Shown here in pieces: positions 50,501 through 61,440 of a stretch of 64,000 bases of DNA. How positions within the stretch are numbered: the stretch's first letter is position 1; every line of letters starts with the position of its first letter. Under the pieces are notes generated by a model. That model was not told the DNA's origin. It saw only the letters and a program-made list of their open reading frames with translations, and searched no databases. The position numbers and the translations under genes are program-made. The DNA comes from Arctopsyche grandis (Eukaryota; Arthropoda; Insecta; Trichoptera; Hydropsychidae), in the NCBI RefSeq assembly GCF_051622035.1, contig NC_135365.1:7037501-7101500 (forward strand), read 5' to 3'.

Positions 50501-53500
50501 TATCTAGCAGCTATGGCCGGTATGACAATAAAATTTTTATTATTATTGGATACCCAGAAGTATCACCATAACATTTTTCCAACAAAAACTTTTTTCTCAT
50601 TTGCTCAATGCTGTCGTCGTAGTCATTGATGTCATCAGCAATCCGGTGAAAGATCACTCCTCCCAGTCTTGTGCCAAGTTGAAAGCAGAGCTTAGGGACA
50701 ATCCTATCAGTTGTTAAATTCGATCTGATTTATGAGAAACCATCCTCTCGCTTGCCTTCCTTTTAGTGTTCCGGTGACTATCAGCTTCTCTACACTCTTC
50801 CTGGCAATAAGGCCAAAGTAGGAAAGAATCCTTTTTCTACATGTTGTGGAGTCTTTCTGAAACTGCAAGCTCTTTGAGGTTGGAGATGTTCGTGCGTCTT
50901 GCTGGCAGCCACTTTTGAAGATAGACGGTATGTTCAGGCCGTCATGTAGGCGGTACACAAGTCGAGCATCCAAATCCAAATATGATGCTCTCGGCTGACC
51001 ATCTCTCTGCAGTGATATTTCTTGAGACTTCTTAGTATCTTTTTAATTTATTTGATGGCATAAAGCCAATGGACATAAACATTTCAGAAATATAAAGACG
51101 ATGATTTTGTTTCATTCCTTAAGAATGTGTATATAAAGTGGCCAGATATGGTTACATGTCCAATCCGGGACACTTTTCAACGCCAGACACAACTGAAATC
51201 TGGGACGACTGATCACTGCATATATTCTACGTTCATTATATGAGTCTTGTCGATTCAACTTGATTCTAGAACTAGAATCTACTCAACTAGTCCTATCGTA
51301 CAAACTGCCTCGGTGACACATTCGGTGGGATTTTGAATCTTAACGATATCAACACACTTCTTCTTCTGTCTTATTTGCTGAATATCGAGTGTAGTAGTCA
51401 TTTTTATCATCTGGAATGCGATGGACGATTCGTCTTTACTCCTAGTCTTGTGCCAAGTTGTAAGCAGCGTTTAGAGACGATCTCTTCAGTTCTTTAATTT
51501 GATCTGACCATTTGTAGGAAACCGTCCTCTCACTCGCTTTCCCTCTAGTGTTTCCGTGACTACTAGCTTCTCTAGACTCTTCACATTCTTCCGGGCATTG
51601 TAGTCAATGTAGGAAATAATCTTTTTCCTACGTGTTGTGGAGAGCTTTTCTAAAACTACAAGCTCTTTGGGGATGGAAATGTCCATCTTGCGGTCCATGG
51701 AATGCGCAGCACCCGTCTGCAACATCACATTTCGAAGGCATCTTATGTCCCTTTCTCTGTTTTTAAGCGTCCATGTCTCGACTCCATACAAAGTAATGGG
51801 AATGCAGACCCAGCCTGAGGGTATATGGCACCCCTAGGCAAATTGGTTTCAGGTTTCCATACTGTATTCCCTGTATATGCTTGAAGAGATCTGGAGAGAG
51901 TATGCATCCCTGTCGGACGATTATTAGGCTTGAAATGTTTCCAAAAAAAACTCATCCATTGTAATATATGTATTTCTATTGAATTAGATTAAAAGTTATA
52001 TGCATATGTGTTTTTTTTATTATTTTTTAAATCGTTCGATCGAATTCTCATTCTCATTAGTCTATAATCATTATCGGTGTTAAGAAATGGCTGTAATCAT
52101 ATCACCCATTGAGACTCAATCTTACATTTAATAATTCATAAACACAACCTGCTACTGAATGTATCGCACATTGCAATTTTATAAAATTATCATATTTCCC
52201 CGTTATTATTTCAGCAACATTGGGAGCGTTAGCCGCTGGAGCAATGTTGGGATGGTCGTCACCAGCCGAACCAAGACTGACCAACGGTGAATACGGTTTT
52301 CCAGTCTCGAAAGACCAGAACGCTTGGATTGGCTCGTTGACGACACTCGGAGCTGCGTGCGTGTGTATTCCAATCGGCATCCTTATGGATAAAATCGGCA
52401 GGAAGCTCGCTATGTTGTTACTAGTACTTCCATTCACCCTAGGTTGGTTGCTGATCATCCTGGCGACAAACGTGGACATGCTTTACGCCGGCAGGTTCTT
52501 CATTGGTGTAGCCGGAGGCGCTTTCTGTGTCACAGCTCCGACGTACACTTCGGAGATAGCTCAAGATGACATAAGAGGAGCTTTGGGCAGCATGTTCCAA
52601 CTCATGATTACAATCGGTATATTGTTCACGTACGTGGTTGGAAGCTACGTCGAAGTCTACATCATGAGTATACTCTGTCTGGCGATTCCGATCATATTTG
52701 GGATAGTGTTCTTTTTCATGCCGGAGACGCCGTACTTCCTCGTGAATTGCGGAAAGATTGAAGAGGCCAAGAAGTCTTTGATTTGGTTGAGGGGCGCCGA
52801 GTACGACTCCGACACCGAGTTGAGCCAAATCAAAGAAAAGGTCGAAGAGAGCCGAAACAATCCCGTCTCGTTCAAGCAAGCCTTCTCTAAACGCTCCGCC
52901 ATCTTGGCTTTCGTCATCTGCATGTCTCTGATGTTGTTCCAACAGTTTTCGGGTATCAACGCCGTCATCTTCAACGTGACTACGATATTTAAAAGCGCCA
53001 GCGACGCCATCCCCGAGGACATCGCTACCATAATCATCGGAGTCGTGCAAGTCGTCGCCACCTTCCTGTCGACGCTCATCGTAGATAAATTGGGACGTCG
53101 GGTGCTTCTGTTGCTCTCGGCAATCGTCATGGCTATCTGCGACATTCTGCTCGGAGTTTTCTTCTATCTGAAGGAAACGAACGGAGCCGACGATGAAACG
53201 GTCCAGAGCATATCTTGGTTGCCGCTAGCGTCCCTAATCATCTTCATCGCTGCGTTCTCGCTGGGCTTCGGTCCCATTCCGTGGCTCGTCTCCGGCGAAC
53301 TCTGCACTCCGAACATCAAAGCTTTCGTCAGCTCGACAGCAGGCACGTTCAATTGGCTGTTAGCCTTCGTCGTAACCAGGACATTCGTATCGATGCAGAG
53401 CGGCTTGGGAGAGGGCGGGGCTTTCTGGCTGTTTGCCGGATTCACGGTAGTCGGTGTCGTATTCGTATTCTTCGTCATACCGGAAACTAAAGGAAAGAGC

Positions 53501-53542
53501 ATCGACGAAATTCAAAATATACTGAATCGCGAAAATAAATAA
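47505..53542 (+). CDS. Tret1: Facilitated trehalose transporter (Tret1-like, MFS sugar porter), three exons
   Basis: Exons 47505-47519 (MSGFK, donor gtaagt), 50411-50519 and 52215-53542; the phases fit (0, then 1) and give 483 aa. It is an SLC2-type 12-helix sugar porter that moves trehalose or a related sugar down its gradient across the plasma membrane. Visible signatures: AAGAMLGWSSP in helix 1, MDKIGRKLAM, YTSEIAQDDIRG, PETPYFLV, QQFSGINAV at the substrate site, VDKLGRRVLLL, FGPIPWLVSGEL and the final PETKGKSIDEIQ. The cytosolic N-terminus is short, unlike the long-tailed Tret1 isoforms. The first exon encodes only five residues; its call rests on the strong donor and frame continuity. 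Trehalose versus another hexose as substrate cannot be told from sequence. Convergent with the TRPML gene downstream. High GC at third positions compared with surroundings. Confidence 0.9.
48715..49385 (-). mobile_element. RTE-type LINE fragment with an internal insertion
   Basis: Homologous to the fragment at 23550-24025 (CCACGTGGCCCGC, CTTCCTGTCTTTCCTC, GTTCCATACTTCTTTGA). About 160 nt of unrelated sequence is inserted between 48999 and 49165. On the minus strand it reads MSGSKEEEIKRRMKLGWSAF and YVCETWTLNAR, typical of RTE C-termini. Decayed. Confidence 0.75.
49940..50048. mobile_element. Foldback MITE family B, truncated copy
   Basis: GGTTCGGTGATTATTCCGCA start and GGAACATCTGACACCC core; the right end is missing. 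Confidence 0.65.
50690..51955 (-). mobile_element. Two related non-LTR retrotransposon C-terminal fragments in intron 2
   Basis: Minus strand 50979-50707 (RKRILSYFGLIARKSVEKLI, VTGTLKGRQARG) and 51791-51486 (YGVETWTLK, RRKKIISYIDYNARKNV, LVVTETLEGKRVRGR) are two copies of the same LINE tail motif, about 780 bp apart. The second extends to about 51955. Both are broken and lie antisense inside the trehalose transporter intron. Confidence 0.7.
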
Positions 53543-54063
53543 ATTTTATTATAGACAAAATCCCATCGTACGAGGTTCATCATCGACGATTCATAAATGT
53601 TGTAAATATTCATTTGTTTTTGTTTTTAAATTTTTATGTCGTTATTCAAAGTCATTTCATGTTAATTTATTTTATCTGGTCGTTGAAACGTTGCGCTGGC
53701 GCGACGGTTCACTTTTGTAAACGGGACATTATGTCACAGTTGTTGCTTGCATTATATTTGCAAAAAGGATTCAACCCACATAGATATATCATTTCGATTG
53801 AATTTATTTCAAATATCAAAGCTTTAGCTCGTGTGATTCATTTCTAGACTAACTACATACATTACAATAAGTAATGTGAGTAGTGTGAGTTGGCATTGAA
53901 GTTGTGAAAATAATTTTTGATGAATCATCAGTTTTGCTAATTTCTTTCACTACTCAGTCTAGAAATGAAATCTGCAGATAATAAATCATTGATATTTAAT
54001 ATAAAAGTTGAAAACTATATATTATCTGCATTTTATTGAAAAAAAATATAACCAAACTTTACC

Positions 54064-54780
54064 AAAAACATGATAAAAAAAATACTCGGGTGGGTTGGAT
54101 CTTTTAGGCAGAACTGTACCTATTTGTTTGCCGTAAAATCCAACAGGTTATCCAGTGATTTAATATTAATATATTATAAATATGTAAATAAAACAAAATC
54201 ATCGATTCAAACAAACAAAACACCAATCAAACGATTTTTATTACGAAATATTTTTTCAGCAAAATTTCAAAAACTTTTTTTAGCAAAATCTATTGTAATT
54301 CCAATTTTTTTTTTTTTTTAATATCTACAAATTGAGTCAACGACTCAACGATATTCAAAGACTGAAAAATCGATACCTTCGATTTGTTGCTTTTATATAC
54401 CATTTTAATCGTTCTAAAATACATAAATAAAGAATTATGCATTTCAATATTCATTCAATTGTGAACAATTTGCATCCACGTTATAATTTTTTATATTATT
54501 AAAAGTATTATCATTTTTTTTTTTAAACAAATGAACATAATATATTTTTTATTATTATATGCTATTTAAATGTATTTAAGTTACAGTTTATTATAACATA
54601 TGTATATGTGTATTATACGTAGTAATTATTATAATTAAGCATGTAAAATTTGTCTACTTAGAAATGTATTTACACAATGTGATTTAATGTTTAAGATAAT
54701 GCACAGAGTCGGGTGTATTTGTGGCCTGAAAAAGCCACCGTCGAAATCGACGAAATAAATTATTTAATAAAAATGTTTTA
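54064..54780 (+). mobile_element. Decayed LINE 3' end (Jockey/R1-like RT C-terminus)
   Basis: Plus-strand translation gives KKILGWVGSFRQNCTYLF and, after frame breaks, RLNDIQRLKNRYLRFVAF, which match the usual finger/C-terminal RT wording of these LINEs (as in QRRFLRYVAF). Ends near GCCACCGTCGAAATCGACG then AATAAA. Non-functional. Confidence 0.5.
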
Positions 54781-55764
54781 TTTAATATTTTATTGATTTG
54801 TACGTCAACTATAAATGAGAATTGTTACATAGATACATAGATTAAAGGATATAATACATGAAATGATCATTTTAGCGATCGGCTGTTTACTACATATTAT
54901 TAACAAAACTTAATTAAAAAAAAAATATTCTACTCTATACACACATTTTCTTTTGTCTTTTATTATTCATTACAATTAAATAAAAATTGAATGCGGTAAA
55001 TGCGAATTAAATATACAAATACGTTTTTTAAACACCATTCTTTTATTTTCAACGAGTAATTGTATCAAGTCAAATGAGTATTATAAAGTAATGTGCGTTC
55101 ACAGATATGAGATGAAAATATCATTACAGCGGCTGTCAAATTGCAGAGGCCATAATTATTATGATTGCCAAAGTGTGCTCAGATTCAAATCCACCGTTAA
55201 ATTTGACAGTCGGCCGTTCTATATTTAAATAAATCGATCTAAAAATAAGCAAAACAACAATACATATATACATTTCGATATCAAAAATACTTTTCATATG
55301 CAATTTGAAACGACTATACGTCATATACGTTTAAATATTCTGTATCAAAGGCTACATTTACAGCGTGTGGTCTAAAAAGTACTGCTAGGAAACAAATAAG
55401 GAAATAAAACTATACAACAGAAACACAAATGAGACATAATTTTGAATATACAAACAATTCTTGTAAACAGATTCACAATCAAGATGAATATCAACTGTAT
55501 ATGTTGTTATCAAACAAAAGCAGCTGTCTATTTGTGTCAATAACATTGATTAAAATACATGTGATGGATTAATTATGATTTATATCTAAAGTATATGCTA
55601 ATTTGGACAATAAATAGCAAAAGAACATCGTTTCAGTATTAAATTGATACAAATTAACTAAACAACAACATTTAATTCCCGCATTATGTTTATATACTAT
55701 CCATGAATTCATTTACGGAAACACTGTAAAGCTCCTCGATATCGGGTAATGTTATATTAGCCGT

Positions 55765-55983
55765 TTGTACGCCAGCGACTCACCAGTGAGTCGCGCGTTG
55801 TACGCAGTATTTAACGTTTAAAAATGGGTTTACAAGCAAGCAGATGGTTTAAGTTTTTCAGGATTATTTAAAAAAAAAATGCAACAGATGTCACAAAGTC
55901 ACATCAAACCTCTAGAAGCCTCAAATTATGTGAGTCAAATTTTCGCATGTTCAATTTCAAATTAAAAAAATGCTGGCGTACAA
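55765..55983. mobile_element. MITE with 12-bp terminal inverted repeats
   Basis: TTGTACGCCAGC at the left and GCTGGCGTACAA at the right, with an internal palindrome GACTCACCAGTGAGTC next to the left end. About 219 bp, no coding capacity. Confidence 0.75.
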
Positions 55984-56169
55984 GTAAAAATCAAATATTT
56001 AGCGAGTGGCAATTAACTGATCTATCATTATTATAAACATTGAATACAATCCAAAATGTTAGTTCGTTGTCCAATTTGAGGCACACGTTTCAGATCAATG
56101 GAGGCTATTTAAAGGGTACTTACTGGTTTACATTGAGTATAAACAATTACACTAATATATAAAAATATA

Positions 56170-56321
56170 CGGCAGTTATGTGGATGACCTCTAGGTGTCG
56201 CAAACAGTTCAAGTAAAGTGACAGTATACAATAAGCGATTGACGTTACGTCGAATCGGTTGCGTACTGTCACTTTACTAAAACTGTTTGCTACACCTAGA
56301 GGCCATTAATGTAACTACCGT
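56170..56321. repeat. Hairpin just downstream of the TRPML stop codon
   Basis: CTCTAGGTGTCGCAAACAGT and AGTAAAGTGACAGTA pair with TACTGTCACTTTACT and ACTGTTTGCTACACCTAGAG. Arms of about 65 bp, with a short centre that is itself palindromic (GACGTTACGTC). It lies about 350 bp past the TRPML stop and so may fall in its 3' untranslated region. Confidence 0.8.
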
Positions 56322-56673
56322 GTATTTGTATGCGTTAGTGTAAATGTGTATACTCAATGCTCGGATGTATCATTAAAAGTTATATTTTACACATACATAC
56401 TTCAATAATTATTGAATTTATCGTTTAATTTTACCAGATGGAGCTATACTTTCATTCAATCTCACAAACAAAAGCTGGGTTCCATTTTACTCTGATCCAT
56501 TCTGTGTCTTGTAGCCAAATCTCACCGTCTAAAGTATAAAGCAATGGCCGTTTTACATAAACTGTTTGTATATAATATTCAACAATACATCAAAGACACT
56601 AAGTTTATACTAATTGACTAACAATAAATATGAAACGTTTCTTTGCGCCGGCAAAATAAAATATTTTCTATTA

Positions 56674-58452
56674 CTATATGCATATGGGAACTGAATTCTG
56701 TTGCGTCTTCGGCGCCGACGTCTCCAATTTCCTATACGAGGCGTTCTGTTTGGAGCAACAGCAGACGGCTTTCATCAACATGTTGAGCGAAGTGGAACTC
56801 TCAGCTCGGTACATCCCAGACGATAGCTCCTCGCAGCTCGTCGTGCCGATGAACTGATGCAGATCGGTCTTGGGGAAGCCGTCGATGTAATACCGCTTGA
56901 TTGTATCGTAAGCGTCCATTATCACCGAGATGAACAAACTCAACACGACGTAAATGTAGAGACTGATGAATGAATACAGATAGATGCGGCTGAACCACCA
57001 CAGCATCGTAGACTTGGACGACATGCTCGAGAACGTGGCGAACATGTCGTCGCCGTTGACAAGCGAAAACAAGCACTCGGAGGTCATCGCCAACGAGCGG
57101 AATTTCATATGATACGGGCCCAGGACGAGCCAGCCGCAGAATGTGAACCCGGCATATATGAGCAGAGCGCAAAATGAGAATCGCAATATCTTAGGTGCGG
57201 CCTTCTTCAATGTCAATATGACGACGTTGTAAGTTTTAAAGAAGCCTAAGTATCGGAGTACTCCGAACCACACGAGCAAGTTTCCCGTGCCTAAGAATAC
57301 GGCACATATGTTCCATTGATCGTGGGCATACTGTTTGTTTTCGATCTGTTCCTTTATAGCCGAGCCCATTATGATTAGAATATCGTTGATGATGATCATT
57401 ATATACCAAACGTTCAAGAATTCGAATCTGTCCTCGGCATTTAAATCTCGGTGGTAGACGTTCTTGAAGAAATACACCGTTATATTTTTCAACTGTTGCG
57501 CTCTGTATACAGCTCTGCTACACAGTATGAAAGAAAGCACACATATGATTATAACGAAAGCGTTCAACATACTGTGCAACACTTTATCTATTTCGATGTT
57601 GGTCGTGTATTCGGAATCGGCATTGCAGTATAGACGGAACACTTCAGCATCCAGATCCAGCAGCATCTGTCCGTCATGGTCTCGGTTGTCGAACGTTATC
57701 GTTATATCAAACCGGTAACAATCCGGTGGAGTGATCGGTCCGGCAATTTTAAAGTGGACTGTCTTGACAGCGAACGTCATAGTAGCTTTGACTAGAGTGC
57801 CGAAGTTGATCACGATGTTCTTAGAATCTAAAAGGCCACGCGAAGTGCTGTTCGATGCGTTTGTTATGTTGACGCATGTTTCATCGATCTCCGAATTGAA
57901 TATGTAGCTTTCGTTGAAACCGAATATGGTGCCTTCTTTGTAACGGTACAGACATAGTTTCGGCTCGACCAGTTTGTTCTCTTCGTTGTTGTATGAATAC
58001 ATTCCGATGGCGTTGGATAGTTCCGAGTAGCCTTTGTAAGCGTAGTCGATTGTGTCGTAGAAATCATCGATTTGGTAAACGGCTAATGGACCGGCACTAG
58101 GTGGGTATGCGTTGATTTCCATGCTCGAGTCCCAACCTTTGAGGAATAGGTGGGAGAACGCTATGCGATTGTCCCATGTGTAGTTGACGTGTTTGTATTG
58201 GTTGTGAGCGAAGAGGCATAGCTGTAACGTGACCAGAATGATCTTGATGACTTGCACGACGAACTTGTATGGGAATTTTCGCCTCGCGTGCCACTTTTCG
58301 ATGGGGTTCATGAAGAAGAAACGAAGTTTGCGTCGCATTTTCTCCTCGATGTGGGGGTCCGGCCGAGAGGTGGAGGCCGAGTCTCCGGGGATGCGTCCCT
58401 CCTCTTCGATGTCGGAGGGCGCAGACTCCTCGCGGGAGCTCACCGGCTCCAT
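56674..58452 (-). CDS. Trpml: Mucolipin / TRPML cation channel, single exon
   Basis: One open frame of 592 aa from ATG at 58452; the frame extends upstream only to a GTG, so I use MEPVSS. TRPML proteins are endolysosomal Ca2+/Fe2+-permeable channels opened by PI(3,5)P2. Visible features: acidic N-terminus; basic stretch MRRKLRFFFMNPIEKWHARR at 39-58 (the lipid-binding region in the family); TM1 at about 64-82; a lumenal loop with four Cys (168, 193, 245, 276) and N-glycosylation sites; TM2 near 293-312; TM3 345-363; TM4 383-403; TM5 423-445; pore with filter NGDD at 466-469; TM6 485-514; and a Cys cluster CCC at 564-566 in the tail. Length is normal for the family. All regions are present in one uninterrupted exon, which is unusual for a gene of this size here; a retrocopy origin is possible but the frame is intact. 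Confidence 0.92.
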   Translation of the reverse strand: MEPVSSREESAPSDIEEEGRIPGDSASTSRPDPHIEEKMRRKLRFFFMNPIEKWHARRKFPYKFVVQVIKIILVTLQLCLFAHNQYKHVNYTWDNRIAFSHLFLKGWDSSMEINAYPPSAGPLAVYQIDDFYDTIDYAYKGYSELSNAIGMYSYNNEENKLVEPKLCLYRYKEGTIFGFNESYIFNSEIDETCVNITNASNSTSRGLLDSKNIVINFGTLVKATMTFAVKTVHFKIAGPITPPDCYRFDITITFDNRDHDGQMLLDLDAEVFRLYCNADSEYTTNIEIDKVLHSMLNAFVIIICVLSFILCSRAVYRAQQLKNITVYFFKNVYHRDLNAEDRFEFLNVWYIMIIINDILIIMGSAIKEQIENKQYAHDQWNICAVFLGTGNLLVWFGVLRYLGFFKTYNVVILTLKKAAPKILRFSFCALLIYAGFTFCGWLVLGPYHMKFRSLAMTSECLFSLVNGDDMFATFSSMSSKSTMLWWFSRIYLYSFISLYIYVVLSLFISVIMDAYDTIKRYYIDGFPKTDLHQFIGTTSCEELSSGMYRAESSTSLNMLMKAVCCCSKQNASYRKLETSAPKTQQNSVPICI

Positions 58453-58902
58453 TTCGAACGCGAGTAAAACCACTACAAAAGATGACTAGAACAATGAGTC
58501 TCGATCTCACCAGCTGACAGCTGTCACTCGCTAGTGCGATTTTCAGTAAATTTGGTCGTAGGAGTTCAATTCATGCCCTTCGAAATATTATGTGGCTATT
58601 TTTGTTAGACGAAACACTATAGCGTTGTGCACAAAAAATGGTTCACTATTGTCAACCATTTTGTTTGCCCTCTTGCTTTGTAGGGTATGTATGTATACAT
58701 TTTTGGAAAAAATATAAATATAAAATTATATATGAAGGCATAAGGTTAAAACAAATAAATTTTATTTTTTAGTTTATGCAATGATATTGCAAGCCACCGA
58801 ATGGTTGACAACCCCTGTAACCCTCTTGAATGACTTTTGAAATGAGGGCAATGAATTTGTAGTTTTGAAATAAGTGAAAGTAAGAAGAGGTATGTAAAAA
58901 GT

Positions 58903-59106
58903 GGTTCGGTGATTACTGGTCACAAATTACTCGTCATAAAGTCACTAAAATCTCTATAACGGAACATCTGGCAGCCGAAAAGTCCATCATACTAACGATA
59001 ACTATCATAGTAACGAGAACTTGAGTGCCAAATATTGTGTATTCGCGATTTTCATGGCAAAAATTGTCTTTGTGACCACCCCAATGTGACGAATAGTCCA
59101 ATTACC
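58903..59106. mobile_element. Foldback MITE family B, copy 5
   Basis: GGTTCGGTGATTACTGGTCA start and AATAGTCCAATTACC end; closest to the 7293 copy (shared GGCAGCCGAAAAGTCCATCA). Lies about 430 bp upstream of the TRPML frame. Confidence 0.75.
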
Positions 59107-59381
59107 GTAAAAAGTAATGATTTTTGAAACTGTTATGGGAAAAATAATTTAAAAATTATATGATTACATCTTAACCCTTAAATTAATTCCTGAAAGTCTG
59201 GGCAGTCAACCCATTAATTTACATTCCCATTTACAACCCATTACAGTATTTACATTCAAATGGCCAAAAAATGTAGTATTTCTACTAGCCATTGACTACT
59301 TGTTCTAAACCAAGATAAGCATAAGTTAATTAAAAAAGAAAAATCTTGAAAAATGACTATTCCCTCGATGATGGTACTCAT

Positions 59382-59514
59382 GGTAAACGGATTATTGCGC
59401 AAATTGCGACCGCGCGCACAACAATCGCAAATACGGAATATCTGGCACTCGAGCTCTCTTTAGTGTGATAGTTCGATGGATAGAATTTTCAGGTGCCTGA
59501 TAATCACCGAACCC
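59382..59514. mobile_element. Foldback MITE family B, short copy
   Basis: GGTAAACGGATTATTGCGCA at the left and CCTGATAATCACCGAACCC at the right; the core is CTGGCACTCGAG. Internally deleted relative to the 9179 copy. Confidence 0.7.
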
Positions 59515-59890
59515 ATTATTACATGAATTTGTTAATGGAACTAAAATCACCCGCAATAAATAATTAGATTGTCAAATGTTTCATTTTCACTTAAAATTGT
59601 AAGACAACAGTCAGCGAATGTGTAGCGTCGTTTGGCAATAAGCTAATGTACTAAGTCGGAATAAAATATTTTGCACCCCAGCGGAAAAAGTGGAAAACTC
59701 AAAAAAACATTTTTTTTATGTTATGAAACAAAGATATTGCTAAGTATGTCCTAATCACAGTGAATGTATCATTTATTTCTTCGGTTTCTAATTTGATTCC
59801 CTATCAATGGCATATTTATTTCGCTAGAGCCCCTCAGGCACGGCGTTACAAATTTCTGAGATCCTTATTTATTTTACATATGTAGATATA

Positions 59891-60092
59891 TACCAGGAAG
59901 GCTTGACAGGAAGACCCCAATGCGCCTTCCTAGACAATTAATTATAAACAATGCAGTATTTTTATTACACAAATCACTGTATTTCGAGAAGCTGAAGAAC
60001 ACGAAATTAACAATTAATTAATTAATCCATTGAGACATCTATGGATTTAGACTTGTACATATTTATTTACAAATTGTACATATATTAAAGTA
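59891..60092 (-). mobile_element. SINE 3' end fragment
   Basis: ACCAGGAAGGCTTGACAGG, CCAATGCGCCTTCCTAGAC and ATCCATTGAGACATCTATGG match the tail half of the 13304 and 43411 copies. The tRNA-like head is absent. Confidence 0.7.
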
Positions 60093-61440
60093 TCCGACAG
60101 GAAGTATGTGAATGATGGTTGAAAATAGTTGAATCAAATCAGTCTGAATTGAATCGAATTGAACTGAATTGAATCAAATCAGTCGGATACGGAAAGCCTT
60201 CTACGATATTTTAAGAAAACATTATTTGCACATGGAGTTCAAGGCTGCTGATATTCCTGATATAAATATGTATGTTCCAATATGGAGTGTATTCCAATAT
60301 ATTCCAGTTCCAATGTATATTCCAATAAGTAAGTGCAAATATGGAGCTCCTTAAAAATATGATGCATTTAGTAAAATTGATAGCAAATCTTAATTCATAC
60401 AAACAGTGACATCGCATGGGGGAAGTTGCAGACCGCACCAGGGTGCCACCATCCTGGGGGGAGGGGGGTGACTCCAAATGAAGAATATTATTTGATATTT
60501 ATAATGTATTTTCGTAATTTTTCTTATGGAGGAATTTATTAAAATTTAGTTTGTTTAATATTAGTTTTTTTACTCAGTAGACCAGAAACGGCGGGTTGGT
60601 AAGGGGCAACACCCCGACTTGTTTCACAGGGTAACACCAAGGCTTGTGACGCCACTTCTACGATTCAGAAATCGTTAAGTCTAGGGCTGCCCAACCAGTC
60701 GTCCGCGGCTTGATTTTAAGTCGATCTTTTCTCCATTCTTAAAATGTACTTACATATGTTGATAAATGTTACCCGAAAATATCTGAAACACAACCGACAC
60801 ATTCGTTGTGCATGTGTTTCAGATAAGTGAATCATGTATCATATCGATGCGCATATGTACATATACATTAATATACATATTGATTAATATCCAATCTTAG
60901 CGAATGCGACACAAATATCGATCTCTTGTTAAGGCTCTACGAGTCTACGTATTTGGCGGAATCTCTATTTTCTAATAGAACAATATATTATTAAATATAA
61001 ATATTATAAAATCGGATACACGAAATTCTTTGAACGATAAAAATCTTGACTAATTTCTTGTTGTGAATATCTCTTTCATTGTAAATCCCAAAAATATTTC
61101 CAAATCCGAGGAGTGTCAACGATCTGTTGTAGCATAGACTATGCTTATTTTTAAAATAGTTATTTTTTCATAAGCATTATGTATTTGTTAACGTTATATA
61201 AAACATATCCCCCCCCCCCTCTATATATGTTTGTAAATTGCGATATTTCTTTATAGAAAATAGTTGTACAAAAATATTAGGTTTATACCAGGGCAGCCGA
61301 AGTTCAAAAAGGTTTGTCTGCCCTGGTATAAACTATCGAGAGTATACTTTTTTCCAAAAATAAATATATCTTTTAAATACAATATACTAAGAATATTAAT
61401 ATTTTTCCTTTTTATATAACTATTTAACAAAAAATCATTT

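Larger units (their letters stand above)
53543..56673. other. Convergent intergenic region between transporter and TRPML
   Basis: Holds likely 3' untranslated sequence of both genes, a decayed LINE 3' end (54064-54780), a MITE at 55765-55983 and a hairpin at 56170-56321. No further gene seen. Confidence 0.55.

Noticed and set aside
52439-53145. Long minus-strand open frames (203 and 162 aa) opposite the trehalose transporter
   Set aside because: Shadow frames of a GC-rich coding exon; the plus frame has the full MFS signature set.
58474-58515. Tiny intron (gtgaga ... ttttgtag) just upstream of the TRPML frame
   Set aside because: It would be only about 38 nt, shorter than functional insect introns; more likely plain 5' UTR or the 3' end of a longer UTR intron.
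60404-60653. Possible hAT-like element with CAGTGAC / GCCACTT ends
   Set aside because: The ends match poorly and the flanking 8-mers do not agree, so I did not list it as an element.
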